DNA of 6,807 nt from Nanobdellota archaeon (GTDB taxonomy: Archaea; Nanobdellota; Nanobdellia; SCGC-AAA011-G17; GW2011-AR20): contig JAHJQH010000089.1 in assembly GCA_018819375.1 (NCBI GenBank), positions 1-6,807 on the forward strand, given 5' to 3'. A program made the translations under genes and the position numbers. The notes beneath the pieces are model-generated. The model had not been told where the DNA came from, did no database searches, and saw only the letters and a list, made by a program, of their open reading frames with translations. Each line of letters starts with the position of its first letter. Position 1 is the first letter of the stretch. Shown in pieces: positions 4,916 through 6,807 of this stretch.

Positions 4916-4947
4916 TGTAATTATTGTTATTACAAGTATTATTTAAG
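4916..4947 (-). promoter_or_regulatory. Toxin-antitoxin promoter with dyad operator
   Basis: On the minus strand CTTAAATA (4940-4947) is a TATA box preceded by a BRE-like GAAAAG. Between it and the start codon lies an inverted repeat, TGTAAT and ATTACA separated by 7 bp (4916-4934), which covers the predicted transcription start. Such a position suits autorepression by the AbrB-domain antitoxin. This is inferred from position only. Confidence 0.55.
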
Positions 4948-5015
4948 CTTTTCTGTTTTGTTGCATTAGTGTGCGCCCAAGAGACATTTGTCACCCCCTT
5001 AAATTCCCTTGAAAT

Positions 5016-5043
5016 TTCATTGAGCTTGGTGATGCTCAATGAA
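5016..5043 (-). terminator. Perfect inverted repeat between the ATPase and toxin genes, possible terminator
   Basis: TTCATTGAGC (5016-5025) and GCTCAATGAA (5034-5043) form a 10-bp perfect stem with an 8-nt loop, about 90 nt after the ATPase stop in that gene's direction. A pyrimidine-rich tract (minus strand, about 5044-5086) lies just before it, and U-rich tracts are the usual archaeal termination signal. The rest of 4948-5130 contains no convincing gene, only a 21-codon frame at 5039-5104 on the plus strand. Confidence 0.4.
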
Positions 5044-5130
5044 GAAAGAAGAATTAAGAAAGAGGATAATAAGAAGGCAAGAATATTATGATCTCCTATC
5101 CTAGGTTAAAAGGGGAATAGTTTGTAGAAA

Positions 5131-6399
5131 TTAAGGGTCTTTTAGTAACCATTCAGAGATGGGGAGAACTTTGATAACTTTTTTCCCGACTTTAATATCT
5201 TCTTTCTGGTCATAAGTGAGTATTAATCCCTCTTTAATCTTAAATTTGTTCATAGCACCAAGCAACCCTTTCAACTCCCTTTGCCTGTTTTTTTCATTTA
5301 ACTCAAAACACACCTGGATTGCTTGACTTATCCTTAACTTATCCTTAATCAGAAAATCACACTCCTCTTTTTTTTCATTTTTATGATAATAAAACTCTTT
5401 CTTCATATTATTCAGTTCAACTGCAACCAAATTCTCAAGAAGTTTTCCCCTATTATGAGAAAACTTGAATCCCAATGTGGTAATAAATCCATTGTCGATA
5501 CAATAAACTTTTTTTGGGCTTTGGCTCTGTTTTCTAATAGAATAATCAAACTTACTCACAAAGAAAAAAACAAATGCGCTCTCAAAAGAATGGATTATCT
5601 CTTTTATTGTAGAAATGTTAGTTACCTGTGCCATCTTGGATAAAGAGCGGAAGCTTATGTCAGATGTGATATTTGAAATTAAAAATAAGGAAATTTCTTT
5701 TATGGGCTTAACCATATTCTTATTAAACCTTTTAATTATATCCCTATATAATATGTTTTCGTATAGTTCCGGAAGAATTACCTTTTTGCCTGTAATCACT
5801 TTTTGTGGAAATCCTCCTTCTTGCAAGAATTTCATAAGATTATGCCTTATTTTTGACTGAATTTTTAAGTCCCAAGGTTCATAATCTACTTTTTTATATC
5901 TCAAAAATTCCTTAAAGCTGAAAGGTAATAGATTAATGCTTATTGACCTTCCAGTTAAGATTGTTGAAATCTCTTTACTAAGCAGCTTAGAGTTGGAACC
6001 AGTTAAGATTATTGGATACTTGTTTCTTATTCTATCCACCCACTTTTCCCACCCTGTTGCTTCTTGAATTTCGTCAAGCAGGAAGAAGGTGTTTTTTTTA
6101 TAATCATTCTCTTCAAGATAATCCATTATCTTCTGAAAATCATCAGTTTTAAAATTAATTAACCTCTCATCATTAAAATTCACATAAATATACTCTTTCT
6201 TCCCAACTTTAAGTTTGGTCTTTAAAATTGAAAGGAGAGAGGATTTTCCACACCTTCTTATCCCGGTTATGATTAAGGGCATCCTAAGAGGGATTAACTT
6301 TATTATGCTGGGGGTGATATCCCTGTCTATTAGTCCGCTTATTTCTTCAAATTCTTTTTGCTGGTCTTGTAACACATAATACAAATCTTCCCTTTCCAT
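5131..6399 (-). CDS. AAA ATPase with DUF4143-like C-terminal domain (COG1373 type)
   Basis: 422 residues, full length for the family. Walker A is GIRRCGKS (46-53), Walker B FFLLDE (105-110), and TGSNS (133-137) and GRS (150-152) match the AAA_14 pattern, followed by LPFSFKEFL and GGFP (195-198). The C-terminal part has a winged-helix-like stretch (about 245-285) and an EECDFLI...AIQVCFELNEKNRQRE region (345-375), the DUF4143 module that resembles a restriction-endonuclease fold. Gln362 sits where many members have Glu. The family is common and often multicopy in archaea, with no settled role; proposals include DNA repair and defence or mobile-element functions. The start is supported by a TATA box 22-29 nt upstream, giving a leaderless mRNA. 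It is monocistronic in this window. Confidence 0.92.
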   Translation of the reverse strand: MEREDLYYVLQDQQKEFEEISGLIDRDITPSIIKLIPLRMPLIITGIRRCGKSSLLSILKTKLKVGKKEYIYVNFNDERLINFKTDDFQKIMDYLEENDYKKNTFFLLDEIQEATGWEKWVDRIRNKYPIILTGSNSKLLSKEISTILTGRSISINLLPFSFKEFLRYKKVDYEPWDLKIQSKIRHNLMKFLQEGGFPQKVITGKKVILPELYENILYRDIIKRFNKNMVKPIKEISLFLISNITSDISFRSLSKMAQVTNISTIKEIIHSFESAFVFFFVSKFDYSIRKQSQSPKKVYCIDNGFITTLGFKFSHNRGKLLENLVAVELNNMKKEFYYHKNEKKEECDFLIKDKLRISQAIQVCFELNEKNRQRELKGLLGAMNKFKIKEGLILTYDQKEDIKVGKKVIKVLPISEWLLKDP

Positions 6400-6420
6400 A
6401 ATTTAACTAAACTTCACCCA

Positions 6421-6428
6421 TTTATAAA
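6421..6428 (-). promoter_or_regulatory. TATA box of the ATPase gene
   Basis: TTTATAAA, preceded on the minus strand by the BRE-like GAAAGA, is centred about 26 nt upstream of the ATG at 6399, so transcription should begin at the start codon. Confidence 0.65.
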
Positions 6429-6435
6429 TCTTTCT

Positions 6436-6498
6436 AAAGTGTAACAATTTTTGTAACACTTTCCACCAAAAGTGTAACAATTTTTGTAACACCTTCCA
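6436..6498 (-). repeat. Twin 30-bp repeats holding identical 21-bp dyads upstream of the ATPase TATA box
   Basis: Two 30-bp copies (6436-6465 and 6469-6498, one mismatch) start 33 bp apart. Each contains the same imperfect palindrome, arms GTGTAACAA and TTGTAACAC around TTT (6439-6459 and 6472-6492), matching at eight of nine positions per arm. They lie directly upstream of the BRE/TATA, about three helical turns apart, where an activator or a cooperative repressor would bind. The regulator is not identified. Confidence 0.7.
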
Positions 6499-6625
6499 AA
6501 CTTCACATCATTCCCCAATCACCCCAACCACCAACAAATCATATCACCCCACTATTGTTTAAATTTTTATAATTTTAGCAGGGGTAAAATAAACCTGCAG
6601 TGTCAGGGCGTGTAGTGTTTTGTGA
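6499..6625. other. Gene-free spacer between two ATPase genes
   Basis: I see no gene here. The only structure is a weak inverted repeat GCAGG/CCTGC (6578-6582 and 6594-6598) with an A/T-rich loop, in the region after the stop of the right-hand gene. It might be part of its terminator, but there is no clear U tract following it. Confidence 0.4.
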
Positions 6626-6807
6626 TTATTTAAGGGGTTTCTCTATAAACCTCACAAAAGGCATAAAATTGATGATGGTATTTTTTATTCTCCTCCTGTC
6701 TTCGTAATCCTTAGAAAGCATATATCCAATTTTGGGGTTATACTTTTCTAAGAAGCTCGCAAAAGACTTTGTTAGTCTGGAGTCTTTTAAATGAGATTTT
6801 ATTTCTA
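6626..6807 (-). CDS. C-terminal end of a probable second DUF4143-type ATPase
   Basis: The frame is open from the right edge to a TAA at 6626-6628, giving 59 codons plus a partial one; the 5' part is outside the window. The peptide reads EIKSHLKDSRLTKSF, then LEKYNPKIGYMLSKDYEDRR, and ends FMPFVRFIEKPLK. The EIKS (nuclease-like ExK) followed by a Ser-rich helix, a FxEKYNPK segment and a closing IxFxPF strand is what the end of archaeal AAA/DUF4143 ATPases usually looks like. Internal ATG codons exist but a gene beginning there would be very short. It lies on the same strand as the complete ATPase, with a 226-nt gap that carries that gene's promoter. Confidence 0.6.
   Translation of the reverse strand, partial: EIKSHLKDSRLTKSFASFLEKYNPKIGYMLSKDYEDRRRIKNTIINFMPFVRFIEKPLK

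Noticed and set aside
4948..5015. Possible coding extension upstream of the toxin on the minus strand
   Set aside because: A GTG-initiated open stretch crosses the TATA box and operator and encodes an Asn-rich peptide without features, so it is most likely non-coding.
5383..5860. Plus-strand frames of 81-86 aa opposite the ATPase
   Set aside because: They lie antisense within a full-length, motif-complete ATPase gene and show no recognisable domain or upstream signals.

Overview
The window looks archaeal, most likely from a DPANN-type lineage (Woesearchaeota/Pacearchaeota-like). Three things support this. Proteins carry short class III (prepilin-type) leaders such as MNKKG, KKG-AELSMN and KKA-ESLSMN before one hydrophobic helix. 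Octamer TATA boxes (TTTAAATA, TTTATAAA, CTTAAATA) sit about 26 nt upstream of several start codons, implying leaderless mRNAs. Codon use is rich in ATA, AGA and AGG with low overall GC. The lineage is inferred from style, not from a marker gene.

Layout. (1) 1-374, minus: 5' part of a secreted protein of unknown function, running off the left edge. (2) 460-4258, plus: a compact run of eight genes with ATGA overlaps or short gaps. Nearly every product is a small one-helix membrane protein with a prepilin-like N-terminus: a 51-aa mini-protein, a 204-aa Cys-rich protein, a 128-aa pilin-like protein with a DxDxDGxID loop, a 122-aa pilin-like protein, a 276-aa protein ending in a complete family 1 lytic transglycosylase (SLT) domain, and three more membrane-anchored proteins (132, 161 and 159 aa). 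(3) 4320-4914, minus: a toxin-antitoxin pair, a DUF4258-like toxin followed by a YgiT-type zinc finger/SpoVT-AbrB antitoxin, with a dyad operator over the promoter. (4) 5131-6399, minus: an AAA ATPase with a DUF4143-like C-terminus (COG1373 type), preceded by a TATA box and two identical 21-bp dyads 33 bp apart. (5) 6626-6807, minus: the C-terminal end of a probable second ATPase of that kind, cut by the right edge. The 61 nt between the convergent genes at 4258 and 4320 show no clear structure.

The most unusual feature is a 60-bp direct repeat (20 codons, KKAVSGLKSPLNFSPGFLHS) inside the leaders of two adjacent genes. There are three tandem copies in the 122-aa pilin-like gene and two in the SLT gene. 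Each unit contains a GGGCT-GAAA-AGCCC hairpin and a TTTTTGC-ACA-GCAAAAA hairpin, is free of stop codons in five of six frames, and enters exactly at the Lys-Lys-Ala codons of the processing site, so each insertion regenerates that motif. This resembles the in-frame palindromic elements of Rickettsia (RPEs), but in an archaeal-type operon and confined to a segment likely removed by prepilin peptidase.

The second notable point is a peptidoglycan-cleaving fold, with its catalytic Glu, anchored through a pilin-like helix in an archaeal-type operon. Archaea lack murein, so a bacterial partner, prey or competitor is a plausible target. The operon could encode a pilus- or pseudopilus-like surface machine that carries a wall-cutting enzyme. 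No secretion ATPase or TadC/PilC-type platform gene lies in the window.
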